A DNA stretch of 64,000 nucleotides from Mucilaginibacter sp. (GCA_030445275.1 JAUCSE010000105.1:1-64000), one strand, 5' to 3'. Shown: positions 10,039 through 19,293, counted from the stretch's first letter. The notes: a model not told the origin generated them from the letters alone. Made by a program: numbers and translations.

Positions 10039-10124
10039 TGTCATTTCGAACGAGGAACGAGGAGAAATCTTATACGTGAGATCTTACAGATTGTATAAGA
10101 TTTCTCTCTTCGTTCGAAATGACA
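10039..10124. repeat. Palindromic interspersed repeat, family C
   Basis: An 86-base inverted repeat with arms TGTCATTTCGAACGA...GAGAAATCTTATA. The same family recurs at 51176-51323. It lies in the gap between the SusD and GH89 genes, inside the operon. Confidence 0.75.
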
Positions 10125-10148
10125 ATTTACCTTAGATTGCTTTTATTA

Positions 10149-10216
10149 TATAACGCCAACAACCAGAACAAAGCATTCATTTAAAGAAATTTCTATCTTG
10201 GTTGTCGGCTGTTATA
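10149..10216 (-). terminator. Hairpin just after the SusD gene
   Basis: Imperfect inverted repeat TATAACGCCAACAACCA (10149-10165) against TGGTTGTCGGCTGTTATA (10199-10216), starting 10 bases past the SusD stop. It could be a partial terminator or an RNA-stability element that lets susCD be expressed more strongly than the downstream enzymes. That role is an inference; there is no long T-tract. Confidence 0.45.
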
Positions 10217-10226
10217 TTGTCATCCT

Positions 10227-11702
10227 TTAAAAATTAGGATTTTGTATTAAAACACCTTTACTCTTGTCAATTTCAACCTGTGGAATTGGGTAATAATAAT
10301 GTTTAGGACGAACGAAAATGACATTTTTGTTTTTGTCTATCGGAGCCTTTGATACCGGCGAGTTATAGATGGCCGCTATATCTACAATTTTATCCTTATC
10401 CCAGCGCATCAGATCCTGGTGTCGTTCACCCTCTCCTGCCAGTTCTACCCGGCGCTCATGGATCAGTTGCGTCATCCCTGCACCACTAACTGATGGTAAT
10501 GAAGCTGATGCCCGGTGCCTGATCTGGTTGATCAGGGCATCACCTGCTCCTGCTCCCTGCGTACGAATTAAGGCTTCTGCAACCAGCAAGTAAATATCCG
10601 CTGAGCGCATTAACGGTACCGCGAAGGTATGATCAACACCACCACCGGCAGCTGCCGTGTTAAATACCGCATACTTGCGGAAAACATATCCTGTTGCAGA
10701 AAGATCTGATGTGAAAGTGGTAAGTCCGCTGCCATCACCAATATCAATCTGATCGCCAACACCTAAAAGCGTGGCCTGTTTACGCGGGTCATTGGCCTCA
10801 AACTCATCGGCAAGCCCCTGCAATGGCTGACTAAAGCCATAACCGCCCCATGGTCTTGGGATATAATATACGGTAAAGTCGTTTTGAATGATGTTTTGTA
10901 CGGCTTGTATGGAGAAAAGCAATTCTGTACTGGTTTCGTTCTTACGGGTAAAGTTATCCTGGTAATTTGCAGCTAAGGCGTAATTACTGTTTGATATTAC
11001 CTGTTGTCCGGTAGCAATTGCCTCAGGAAATTTTTCCCAGTACATATACAATTTGGTTAATAAACCAAGCGCAGTCCCCTTACTTACACGTCCACGATCG
11101 GCAGCGCCATAGCTTTCTGGTAAATTAGCAATCGCTAGTTTCAAGTCTGATTCAATTTGCTTGCGCACATCTTCAATCGGCGATTTGGGTACATTGAAGT
11201 TTTGCTTGGTATAATCATCCTCGGTAATGATAGGTACATCGCCATAAATAACCATTAAGCGCCAGTAGCCAAATGCCCTGAAAAAGTAAGCTTCGCCTAT
11301 ACTACGTGTTTTAATGGCAGCATCGATATTGGTGATCTTGGGGATATTTAAAATGCAATTGGTTGAACGGTTTACGGTTTCGTATTTCCATTTCCAGCTG
11401 TAGTTAACCTGCGCGTTTGAAGCATCATAGGTTAAGTTCTCAATAGCCTCATCTTCGCTATGGTCACCTGAGCGCCAGTAATCATCAGATGCTACGTCGA
11501 AGGTGGTTTCTGCGTGAGCTATGTAATCCTCACCTTCCAATAAGCTATATATACCGGTAACAGCATTCACAGCGTCGGCCTGGGTTTTGAAATAGTTGTC
11601 TGAATTGTAAACACCTTTTTGCTCTAAATCAAGTGCTTTTTTACAGCCTGTGGTTGATAATAACACCAGCACTGTTATATATAATATATTTTTTGATTTC
11701 AT
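10227..11702 (-). CDS. SusD/RagB family outer-membrane glycan-binding lipoprotein
   Basis: Surface lipoprotein that captures a glycan and closes over its SusC partner, 491 residues. The signal peptide ends in the lipobox STTGC with Cys20 as the lipid-anchored residue, followed by KKALDLEQKGVY. The helical TPR-like core is typical: YDASNAQVNYSWKW, INRSTN-like (VNRSTNCIL), EAYFFRAFGYWRLMVIYGDVPII near 137-159, and the C-terminal RRVELAGEGERHQDLMRW and HYYYPIPQVEID blocks. It starts 4 bases after the SusC stop. No separate surface glycan-binding protein gene is seen downstream, so SusD may be the only one. Confidence 0.94.
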   Translation of the reverse strand: MKSKNILYITVLVLLSTTGCKKALDLEQKGVYNSDNYFKTQADAVNAVTGIYSLLEGEDYIAHAETTFDVASDDYWRSGDHSEDEAIENLTYDASNAQVNYSWKWKYETVNRSTNCILNIPKITNIDAAIKTRSIGEAYFFRAFGYWRLMVIYGDVPIITEDDYTKQNFNVPKSPIEDVRKQIESDLKLAIANLPESYGAADRGRVSKGTALGLLTKLYMYWEKFPEAIATGQQVISNSNYALAANYQDNFTRKNETSTELLFSIQAVQNIIQNDFTVYYIPRPWGGYGFSQPLQGLADEFEANDPRKQATLLGVGDQIDIGDGSGLTTFTSDLSATGYVFRKYAVFNTAAAGGGVDHTFAVPLMRSADIYLLVAEALIRTQGAGAGDALINQIRHRASASLPSVSGAGMTQLIHERRVELAGEGERHQDLMRWDKDKIVDIAAIYNSPVSKAPIDKNKNVIFVRPKHYYYPIPQVEIDKSKGVLIQNPNF

Positions 11703-11706
11703 GACG

Positions 11707-14700
11707 TTACAATTTTGCTGTTATACCAAATGTTATAGTACGTAATGATGGGTACTGGGCTACATCAACCCCTCTTTGCACGTTGCCATCAGTATAACCC
11801 AGCTCCGGCGTATAACCTTTATACTTGGTTATTATAAATACATTTTGACCCGAAGCATATATACGCACGCTGCTCATGGCCGCCTTTTTTGCCCACAAAG
11901 CCGGTAAAGTATAACCCAGGGTTACATTTTTAAGACTGAAGTAGTTACCACTTTCTACAAAAAGATCAGATGTACGGTAATTATCATTAGCACGGTCAAG
12001 TGACATCCGTGGAATGGTATTGCTGGTTCCTGGTCCGGTCCAACGACCAAGATCTTCGGCATATAAATTAAACGGATAAGTTGGGTCAATACCCTGCATC
12101 CTATCAGCATTATAGAGGCTTACACCAAATACTCCGGTAAAGTTTGCTGCCAGATCAAAGCCTTTATAAGATACACTAGCCTGTAAACCTGCAGTAACAT
12201 TAGGATTAGGATTACCCAGGTTGGTACGGTCATTACCATCAATTAAGCCATTGCCATCCAGATCGAGGAAACGTACATCGCCAGGCCTGATGTTTCCCTT
12301 ACGGGGATCATTCTTCAGGGCTGGGTCATTATCAATTTCGGCCTGGGTTTGATATAAGCCATTGGTTTTCCAGCCATAAAAAGAGGCTATGGGCTGTCCT
12401 TGATAAGTTCTGGAAATTTCCTGGCTTGAACGACCATACACTGCTGAGCCTACAAATGAACCTGCACCATCTAATTCGGTAACCTTGTTTTTAATAAACG
12501 AAGCATTTGCGCCGATAGAATATTTAACCTTATTACCTCCCTGGTAATTTACATCAACCTCAATACCATGGTTATTCATTTTGCCAACGTTAGTAAAAGG
12601 GATGTTTACTAAACCATAAGTACCCACTGCCGGTGGTACCAAAAGCATATCCTTCGTATTCTTATTAAAATATGTTAGTGTTGTACTTAACTGATTGTTC
12701 AGAAAGCCAGCCTCTAAACTCACGTTTGACATAGCAGTACGTTCCCAGTGTATATCCGGGTTAGCTATGGTTGTTATGGCAGCCCCACTTACCCCCGTGC
12801 CGCCAAACGCGTAGCCGCCATTACCATAGGTATTATTAACAGTAATTGAACTTACATATTGAAAAGGGGTGATACTTTGATTACCCAGCTCGCCCCAGCC
12901 ACCGGTAAGTTTCAGATTACTGATCCAACTGATGTTTTTGATAAACTCTTCGTTTATCAGTCTCCAGCCTAATGAAAATGCCGGAAAATAACCCCATCTG
13001 TTTGTTGGGCCGAATCTTGAAGAACCGTCAGCGCGGAAGGTAAATGTTGCCAGGAACCTACCATCATAATCATAATTGGCCCGTCCGAATGCCGATTCAA
13101 GTGATGAAGGAGTATCTGCAGCATCCCCGCCAGACGCGGTTAATAAAGTTGTACCATTATTTAAAATACGCTGATTAACAGATGTGTCATCAAAACCAAC
13201 ACGGCCGGCACTAAAATTGTTACCCTTAAAGTTTTGATAAGAATAACCGCCTGTAACCGTTAAATGGCTTTTGCCAAATACTTTATCATAGGTCATGAAA
13301 GCCTCCAACAGCTGTGAAGATGATTCTGATTCTGATTGTGTTAAAGTAGAGGCGATATTTTGCCTGGCCTGGTTAACGTCCTGTATAGAAAAATTGTAAC
13401 CTCTGTTTATGGTACCATCAAAGCCATAGTTAACACGCAGTTTTAAATCTTTTATAAATGTGATCTCGGCAAAGGCATTGGCCAATGCCCTATACTTTTT
13501 ATTGTACCGGTCTGCCTCCTGTATGGTAGCGTAAGGGCTGTTAATATCGCCCAGCTGATTGGCAAAAGCTTTCGACGTACCATAAGTACCATCTGGATTT
13601 ACCAGCGGAATTGCCGGGTTAAAACGCAATGCCGAAAATATTAAACCAGTTTGCGAATCATTATTATTGAACCCATTATTATCGGCATAGGTTAATTGTA
13701 TGTTTTCGCCTATTTTAAACCATGGTTTTATCTTATGCTCAGAATTGATGCGGGTACTGAAACGCTTAAAGTCGGTTTTATCAATAATACCATCTTCTTT
13801 ATAAAGAGAAGTGGAGAAGTAATAATTGGAGGCATCATTACCACCTTGTATGCTAATATCGCCATTGGTTACATGGCCGGTTCCCATAATGGCGCGCTGC
13901 CAATCGGTTCTTTGCGTGGCATAATAAGTATCATTCCATGGTGCATCTATCGCAACCCCATCATTGGTGTAACGCTCTCTTTTAAGTTGATATAATTGTG
14001 GAGCCGTTAACAATTTAAGATACTTGGTTGAGTTTGAAAAGCCACTATAAAAATTAACGGTAGTACTTAGTTTTTGGTTGTAAGTTCCTTTTTTAGTAGT
14101 TATTAAAACAACCCCGTTGGCCGCCCTGGTACCATAAATTGCACTTGCGGAGGCATCTTTCAATACGTCAAATGTGGCTATATCATTAGGATTAAGGTCG
14201 CTAAGTGCATTAGGATCACTGGTGGCAACCCCATCAATTACAATTAATGGATCGGCATTATTAATAGTTCCTGTACCACGAATACGGATACTTGGTGCCG
14301 CTCCCGGCGAACCATCATTACGAACGATGCTTACACCGCTTGCGCGACCATCTAATGCCTGTGCAGCGTTGCTTACCGGCAAATTCTGAATATCGGCGCC
14401 TTTGATGCTGGCCACAGAGCCTGTCAGATCTGATTTCTTGGTAGTGCCATAACCAACCACCACTACCTCGGTTAAGGCAGATGGTAAAGTTTCCATAGTA
14501 ATGGTTAAGTTATGGTTACCACCTATAGAAACTATCCTCTTGGCATAACCAATGTAGGTTAATTCAAGCGTACCATCATCGGGTGCATTGATGCTGAAGC
14601 TACCATTAACATCAGTAGTAACACCAACATTGGTACCCTGCAGTTTAACGCTTACCCCAATTAACGCTTCACCTGTTTTATCAACAACCTTGCCCTTTAT

Positions 14701-15084
14701 AATGGCTTGTTTGCTGGCATCATCCTGGTTTGATATGATAACCACATGGTCATCGGTCATCTTATACGATAACTTATTATCAATAATGGTGCTCAGTATC
14801 TGATCTATCGTGGCATCCTTTACATCAAGATCAACCCTGCCCAGTTTTTTAATGGCCGAGTAGTTGTAAAAGAAACGATAATCACTTTGTTTTTGAATTT
14901 TGGTTAGTATACTGCTTACTTCGGTTTGCTTAATGCTCAGTGTGAATTTTTGCTGAGAATACACTTTTGCCGAAACTTGCATGCACGTAACCAGAATTAG
15001 AAGGAAAACTGCTTTCATCAGCAAAATAACTTTTAGACATACGGGGACACCCTGAAGCGGAAATACCCTTCTTGTTTTTTTCAT
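11707..15084 (-). CDS. SusC/RagA TonB-dependent receptor with N-terminal STN domain
   Basis: Outer-membrane TonB-dependent importer of oligosaccharides, 1125 residues. Domains in order: signal peptide (to about 43), STN signalling domain (about 47-117), carboxypeptidase-regulatory-like domain (about 128-200), TonB box region LTEVVVVGYGTTKK (204-217), plug with the VRNDGSPGAAPSIRIRGTGT block, then a 22-strand-type barrel ending in a FGITAKL terminus. The extra STN domain is the hallmark of SusC proteins that signal to a FecR-type anti-sigma factor, and just such a pair lies directly upstream. Substrate is presumably the glycan cut by the downstream enzymes. Confidence 0.95.
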   Translation of the reverse strand: MKKTRRVFPLQGVPVCLKVILLMKAVFLLILVTCMQVSAKVYSQQKFTLSIKQTEVSSILTKIQKQSDYRFFYNYSAIKKLGRVDLDVKDATIDQILSTIIDNKLSYKMTDDHVVIISNQDDASKQAIIKGKVVDKTGEALIGVSVKLQGTNVGVTTDVNGSFSINAPDDGTLELTYIGYAKRIVSIGGNHNLTITMETLPSALTEVVVVGYGTTKKSDLTGSVASIKGADIQNLPVSNAAQALDGRASGVSIVRNDGSPGAAPSIRIRGTGTINNADPLIVIDGVATSDPNALSDLNPNDIATFDVLKDASASAIYGTRAANGVVLITTKKGTYNQKLSTTVNFYSGFSNSTKYLKLLTAPQLYQLKRERYTNDGVAIDAPWNDTYYATQRTDWQRAIMGTGHVTNGDISIQGGNDASNYYFSTSLYKEDGIIDKTDFKRFSTRINSEHKIKPWFKIGENIQLTYADNNGFNNNDSQTGLIFSALRFNPAIPLVNPDGTYGTSKAFANQLGDINSPYATIQEADRYNKKYRALANAFAEITFIKDLKLRVNYGFDGTINRGYNFSIQDVNQARQNIASTLTQSESESSSQLLEAFMTYDKVFGKSHLTVTGGYSYQNFKGNNFSAGRVGFDDTSVNQRILNNGTTLLTASGGDAADTPSSLESAFGRANYDYDGRFLATFTFRADGSSRFGPTNRWGYFPAFSLGWRLINEEFIKNISWISNLKLTGGWGELGNQSITPFQYVSSITVNNTYGNGGYAFGGTGVSGAAITTIANPDIHWERTAMSNVSLEAGFLNNQLSTTLTYFNKNTKDMLLVPPAVGTYGLVNIPFTNVGKMNNHGIEVDVNYQGGNKVKYSIGANASFIKNKVTELDGAGSFVGSAVYGRSSQEISRTYQGQPIASFYGWKTNGLYQTQAEIDNDPALKNDPRKGNIRPGDVRFLDLDGNGLIDGNDRTNLGNPNPNVTAGLQASVSYKGFDLAANFTGVFGVSLYNADRMQGIDPTYPFNLYAEDLGRWTGPGTSNTIPRMSLDRANDNYRTSDLFVESGNYFSLKNVTLGYTLPALWAKKAAMSSVRIYASGQNVFIITKYKGYTPELGYTDGNVQRGVDVAQYPSLRTITFGITAKL

Positions 15085-15110
15085 TACATTTGTTTTGAAA
15101 ATAAATGGAT

Positions 15111-15141
15111 AGCGTAAGCCCGTGTAATAACTGCTTACGCT
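15111..15141 (-). terminator. Hairpin between the FecR and SusC genes
   Basis: Perfect 9-base arms AGCGTAAGC (15111-15119) and GCTTACGCT (15133-15141) about 27 bases upstream of the SusC start. It may end FecR transcripts or shape the susC leader. On the minus strand the following bases are A/T-rich without a clean T-run. Confidence 0.4.
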
Positions 15142-15276
15142 TGTTAATAAAATCCTTGTTTTTATGGGGAGGAGTGCCAGCTCTTCCCTTGTTTATTTCG
15201 GGATCTTCAGGAATCTGATAGGTAATCTTTTAATATCATACGCTTGGTTTTAGGGGTTAATTAATTAGTTTTTGTT

Positions 15277-16356
15277 TTATTTTTTGGCCAGGTAAAGTAC
15301 TTTTCCCTCTATTCTGAATTTGAACGGAGTGGTCATTTCAATAATTTGCATAGCCTGCTGTAATGATTCCTTGTCCAGTAAGCCGCTTATCTGCTCAGCT
15401 TTCAGAACCTGATCTTCAAATACCACCTGAATGTTATACTTGCGTTCTATTTGTTTAGCTACGTCCTCAAACAGTTCATTGGTAAACAGGATACGGTTAT
15501 CAAGCCAGGCGGTTTCTTTAAAATCTTCGGGTTTAACTTCCGGTAATTCAGTAACCTGGTATTCTATTTTGGCCTCGTTTTTATCACCGACAGGCGCTTT
15601 TGTCCGTGGTAAATTATTGGCTACCATCAGCTTCTCATTGGGTAGCAGTATAATGGTTTTCTCAGGTTTATCCTTTAGTTCAACCTGCACCTTACCTTTT
15701 AACAGTGTTGTTTCAATCGTTTTATCGTCATTATAAGCCTTCACGTTAAATACCGTTCCGAGTACTTTTATGGTAAGCTTACTGGTATGAACCAGGAATG
15801 GCTTTTTGGCATTATGTGTCACTTCAAAAAAGCCTTCGCCTGTTAAGTTTACGTCCCTCGTGTTTTTTGCAAACTTTTCCGGGTACGAAAACGTACTGCC
15901 GGCATTCAGCACCACTTTGGTACCATCGGGCATAACCAGCTTCTGGGTAGCTCCATAAGGTACATAAATTTTATGCATGATGAGGCTGGCGGCTAAAGCA
16001 TCTGACTGCAATTTACGCATATAAAATAAACCGCCTGCCACACCTAATATCAAGATGGCTGCAGCAGCCATCTGCCATTTAAATAAAGGTTTTATTTTAG
16101 CTGTTTCGGTAAACGTTGCAGAATTTATATCTGTCGATTTAATTTTATACCAAAGTTCTTCCAGCTTTTTGCTGATATCCTTTTGCTTAACGGTTTCCGG
16201 TTGCCCGGTGTTACCTTTTAAAGCGTCGGTAACCTGGTGCATTCGTTTATGTTCAGGAAATTGTTCAAGAAATATGTTGAGTTCGGCCAATTCTTCCTCA
16301 GTGGCAGTTTTGCCCATACTTTTAGCCATTAACTCAATAAACCTTGACTTTCCCAT
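15277..16356 (-). CDS. FecR-family anti-sigma factor
   Basis: Inner-membrane anti-sigma factor that holds the adjacent ECF sigma factor until the SusC receptor is loaded. It has 359 residues: a cytoplasmic N-terminal helical region (about 1-90), one transmembrane helix (about 95-114), a periplasmic FecR domain (about 127-225, with YGATQKLVMPDGTKVVLNAGS and GEGFFEVTHNAKKPFLVHT), and a C-terminal DUF4974 domain (about 290-356) expected to meet the STN domain of SusC. The sigma gene is 232 bases upstream on the same strand, an unusually wide gap that contains a palindromic repeat. Confidence 0.93.
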   Translation of the reverse strand: MGKSRFIELMAKSMGKTATEEELAELNIFLEQFPEHKRMHQVTDALKGNTGQPETVKQKDISKKLEELWYKIKSTDINSATFTETAKIKPLFKWQMAAAAILILGVAGGLFYMRKLQSDALAASLIMHKIYVPYGATQKLVMPDGTKVVLNAGSTFSYPEKFAKNTRDVNLTGEGFFEVTHNAKKPFLVHTSKLTIKVLGTVFNVKAYNDDKTIETTLLKGKVQVELKDKPEKTIILLPNEKLMVANNLPRTKAPVGDKNEAKIEYQVTELPEVKPEDFKETAWLDNRILFTNELFEDVAKQIERKYNIQVVFEDQVLKAEQISGLLDKESLQQAMQIIEMTTPFKFRIEGKVLYLAKK

Positions 16357-16453
16357 AGTAATTATTCGTGCTCTGTTGTAAGGACACCGTACTATGGGTT
16401 TTTTCCTAAAAGAAAATAAAAGTTTTTTTGAGGACTCGCTCCGCTGGTATTGT

Positions 16454-16552
16454 CTGAACCGGGATTAAACAGATTTATTGGATTAAAGGATTATACTAAC
16501 TCTACATAAAAGTATTGTGGTAATCCATTTAATCCGAAAAATCCCGGTTCAG
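16454..16552. repeat. Palindromic repeat, family D
   Basis: Outer arms CTGAACCGGGATT (16454-16466) and AATCCCGGTTCAG (16540-16552) are perfect inverted copies, with a second, less perfect inner pair around GGATTAAAGGATT and AATCCATTTAATCC. It lies between the sigma and FecR genes. Confidence 0.7.
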
Positions 16553-16588
16553 GCAAAAATATTCAAGAAAAGCAGAAAACTTTAACCC

Positions 16589-17140
16589 TTAACTTCCGCC
16601 TAATACGTCATCCAATTTTTTAAGGGCAATGGCCAGCTGGGCAAAAACTGTTTTATTGGAAAGGCCAAGGATATCCGCCACCTCATTAGCCGACAAATCA
16701 TCCTCCTTAACCATTTTAAATATCAGTTTACACCGGGGTGGCAGGCGGTTAACCGCCATTAAAACCTTGGCTTGCAATTCCTTACTGATCAATAGCTGAG
16801 AGGGATCAACAGAAAGATGAAAATAATAGGCTTCCGTAAGCTGTGGTTCTTTTACTTTTTTGGAAGAAACACTCCGTATATGGTTTAAACAAGCATTTTT
16901 GATTAACACATATAAATAGACCGAAAGGTTTTTTACCTGGGGAAGGTTTTGGCGGCCTATCCAAATTTTCAAAAAAACGTCATTTACAATTTCCTGTGCT
17001 ACCTCCCTGTCATCAAGGAGTGAGTAGGCAAAACTGTACAATTTTGCTTCATGCAGTGCATACAGCTCATTAAACGCGGCCTCGTCACCATTTATCTGAA
17101 TACGACGAATACGTTCTTGTGTACTCACAATGGCCGACAT
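16589..17140 (-). CDS. ECF-type RNA polymerase sigma factor
   Basis: Sigma-70 family factor of the group 4 type common in Bacteroidota glycan loci, 183 residues. Region 2 (about 20-90) includes AQEIVNDVFLKIWIGRQN, a conserved region-2 pattern; region 4 (about 122-178) has LPPRCKLIFKMVKEDDLSANEVADILGLSNKTVFAQLAIALKKL-type helix-turn-helix content, here split as LPPRCKLIFKMVKEDDLS and NEVADILGLSNKTV. It is first in the minus-strand locus with the FecR gene behind it, so it most likely drives susCD and the enzymes when the glycan is sensed. Divergent from the AraC gene at 17355. Confidence 0.94.
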   Translation of the reverse strand: MSAIVSTQERIRRIQINGDEAAFNELYALHEAKLYSFAYSLLDDREVAQEIVNDVFLKIWIGRQNLPQVKNLSVYLYVLIKNACLNHIRSVSSKKVKEPQLTEAYYFHLSVDPSQLLISKELQAKVLMAVNRLPPRCKLIFKMVKEDDLSANEVADILGLSNKTVFAQLAIALKKLDDVLGGS

Positions 17141-17280
17141 TTTTTAACGACAGTTTAATTAATTTGAAGTGATTTTGATAGCAAATTTGTAAAATAATTC
17201 GCTAAAACGCGCTAATAACATTGTATTTGAGGGCTATTTCACGCATAAAGCTATCATTTATGTACCATTTTGACGTTATT

Positions 17281-17331
17281 TTATGCATAAAAATGCACGT
17301 TATGCGCATAAATATAAGTTACTTATATTTG
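17281..17331 (+). promoter_or_regulatory. Promoter-like element with two palindromes before the AraC gene
   Basis: A TATATTTG at 17324-17331 fits the Bacteroidota -7 consensus TAnnTTTG, 23 bases before the ATG. Just upstream are two perfect palindromes, TTATGCATAA (17281-17290) and TTATGCGCATAA (17300-17311). A further GCATAA half-site is at 17243-17248. They look like operator sites, perhaps for autoregulation. No good -33 TTTG is seen, perhaps because activation depends on a bound protein. Confidence 0.45.
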
Positions 17332-17354
17332 TATAACATTTGAATTTTGCAACT

Positions 17355-18266
17355 ATGGCATTAGATATTACCACGATCGAGGAGTTTTATAAGCATACCT
17401 CCTTATTGCTTCCTGAAGGTATCAACAAAGACATCGGTCATTTTAATGTATTCAAGATAGATGATATGATGGCCCAGGCAAGGAAAAAGGGTGTTATGCC
17501 TTACAACCGGCGGGCTTATTATAAGATTAGTATGATAAGCGGCCACAACCGGGCCGAATATGCAGATAAGGTGATTGATATTGAAAAAAACGCCTTATTG
17601 TTCGCCACACCCAAAATCCCCTATCACTATGTACCCCAGGACGAAGATCAATCAGGCTATTTCTGCATTTTCACCAGCGATTTTTTGATCCAGAATAAGA
17701 GCGGCGTAGTACTTGACGACCTACCTATTTTTCAGCCCCGGGGATATCCTATATTTCAACTTAAGGATGAGGAGGTTGAGGACATTATGTTCATATTCAA
17801 AAAGATGCATAAGGAACTATCATCAGATTATGCCTATAAATATGACCTGTTGCGCAACTATGTGCTCGAACTGATCCACTACGGTCAAAAGTTGCAGCCG
17901 GCAACGGCTCTGTATCCATTACATACAGCCTCGGCACGTGTATCCTCTTTATTTATTGAACTGCTGGAGCGGCAGTTTCCTATTGAATCGGTTCACCAGA
18001 AACTCAGACTGCGCACTGCCAAAGATTATGCCGACCGCCTGGCGGTTCATGTAAACCACCTGAATAAGGTGCTCAAAGAAAACATTGGGCAAACCACAAC
18101 GGATATTATCAGTAGCAGGATTGTACAGGAGGCCAAGATCCTCCTCAAACAAACCGACTGGAATATTTCGGAGATTAGCTATTGCCTTGGTTTTGAGCAG
18201 GTAGCACATTTTTCTAATTTCTTCAGAAAACAAACCTCATTTTCACCAGTCACATTCAGAATGTAA
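17355..18266 (+). CDS. AraC-family transcriptional regulator
   Basis: Transcription factor of 303 residues from the ATG at 17355; a TTG five codons earlier gives a longer reading but is less likely. The N-terminal half is a cupin-like ligand domain. The C-terminal ~100 residues form the double helix-turn-helix: AKDYADRLAVHVNHLNKVLK, a helix with TTTDIISSRIVQEAKILLK, then WNISEISYCLGFEQVAHFSNFFRK, the conserved AraC motif. The short-chain dehydrogenase gene follows 111 bases downstream on the same strand, and such AraC/SDR neighbours are common, so the SDR gene is its likely target. Confidence 0.9.
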   Translation: MALDITTIEEFYKHTSLLLPEGINKDIGHFNVFKIDDMMAQARKKGVMPYNRRAYYKISMISGHNRAEYADKVIDIEKNALLFATPKIPYHYVPQDEDQSGYFCIFTSDFLIQNKSGVVLDDLPIFQPRGYPIFQLKDEEVEDIMFIFKKMHKELSSDYAYKYDLLRNYVLELIHYGQKLQPATALYPLHTASARVSSLFIELLERQFPIESVHQKLRLRTAKDYADRLAVHVNHLNKVLKENIGQTTTDIISSRIVQEAKILLKQTDWNISEISYCLGFEQVAHFSNFFRKQTSFSPVTFRM

Positions 18267-18330
18267 TACCTTATTTGAATTTTGCAAATATCAGATTGAT
18301 ACTTGCAAACAACCATTTTGGTTAGTCCTG

Positions 18331-18338
18331 TACCTTTG
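18331..18338 (+). promoter_or_regulatory. Bacteroidota -7-like element before the SDR gene
   Basis: TACCTTTG matches TAnnTTTG and lies 39 bases before the ATG at 18378. The -33 partner is not clear; a TTG at 18303-18305 is farther away than usual. Confidence 0.35.
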
Positions 18339-18377
18339 TTTTATTAAATTAATAATTTATCTAAAACGAAAGTAGTA

Positions 18378-19142
18378 ATGACACAAACAAAAAAAATAGC
18401 CCTTATTACAGGCGGAAGTCGTGGTTTAGGCAAAAATATGGCGTTAAGTATTGCCAAAAAAGGTATTGACGTAATACTAACCTACAATAGTCAAAAGGAC
18501 GAGGCCCTGGCTGTGGTAGCCCAAATTGAACAAGCAGGCCAAAAAGCAGTGGCTTTACAACTCAATACTGGCGATGTTAAAAGCTTTGATGCATTCTTTG
18601 CACAGGTAACCACATCATTGAAAGATACTTTTAATACAGACCATTTTGATTTTTTAGTGAATAATGCAGGAGTTGGTTTTCACGCTTCATTTGCAGAAAC
18701 AAGCGAAGAAGACTTTGATAGGCTGTTTAACATCCATTTTAAAGGAGTTTATTTTTTAACTCAAAAAGCCCTACCACTTATTAATGATGGTGGCCGTATC
18801 ATAAACATATCAACCGGCTTGGCCCGTTTCAGTATGCCTGGCGCCTCTGCTTATGCCGCGATGAAAAGTGGTATTGAAACTTTAACCAGGTATCAGGCAA
18901 AAGAACTAGGCTCCCGCGGTATTGCAGCAAATGTTGTAGCCCCTGGCGCTATTGAAACTGACTTTAGCGGTGGAATAGTTCGTGACAATGAACAGGTTAA
19001 CAAAATGGTTGCCGACGCTACAGCCTTAGGCCGTGTTGGATTACCGGATGATGTAGGCGGTGTAGTAGCCTTTTTATGTACCGATGATGCCCGATGGATC
19101 AACGCGCAACGCATTGAAGTTTCAGGTGGAATGCACGTGTAA
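18378..19142 (+). CDS. Short-chain dehydrogenase/reductase (SDR)
   Basis: NAD(P)-dependent oxidoreductase with a classical SDR Rossmann fold, 254 residues, cytoplasmic. Visible motifs: cofactor loop TGGSRGLG (11-18), NNAG (95-98), catalytic Ser145 in INISTG, Tyr159 and Lys163 in SAYAAMKSG, and the PGAIETDF segment after them. The C-terminus WINAQRIEVSGGMHV is typical. The lack of an acidic residue in place of the loop Arg suggests NADPH preference, as in 3-oxoacyl-reductase-like members. The substrate cannot be told. A rho-independent terminator follows. Confidence 0.93.
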   Translation: MTQTKKIALITGGSRGLGKNMALSIAKKGIDVILTYNSQKDEALAVVAQIEQAGQKAVALQLNTGDVKSFDAFFAQVTTSLKDTFNTDHFDFLVNNAGVGFHASFAETSEEDFDRLFNIHFKGVYFLTQKALPLINDGGRIINISTGLARFSMPGASAYAAMKSGIETLTRYQAKELGSRGIAANVVAPGAIETDFSGGIVRDNEQVNKMVADATALGRVGLPDDVGGVVAFLCTDDARWINAQRIEVSGGMHV

Positions 19143-19156
19143 TGTATAACTTCATA

Positions 19157-19191
19157 AGGCAGGACTGTTGTAATGACGGTCCTGCTTTTTT
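19157..19191 (+). terminator. Rho-independent terminator after the SDR gene
   Basis: Stem GCAGGAC (19159-19165) and GTCCTGC (19179-19185) with a 13-base loop, followed by six T residues (19186-19191). Confidence 0.85.
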
Positions 19192-19225
19192 AATCTCTAT
19201 TGCAACGTTTGGTTATTAAAATTCA

Positions 19226-19253
19226 TTGACCAAGTACCAAAACATTATATTTG
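19226..19253 (+). promoter_or_regulatory. Bacteroidota-type promoter for the DinB-like gene
   Basis: TTG at 19226-19228, a 17-base spacer, and TATATTTG at 19246-19253 match the -33/-7 pattern of the Bacteroidota primary sigma factor. The ATG at 19294 is 40 bases downstream. Confidence 0.5.
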
Positions 19254-19293
19254 ATCATTAATTGGGATCAAATAAAAACAATGGTTGCCACGC

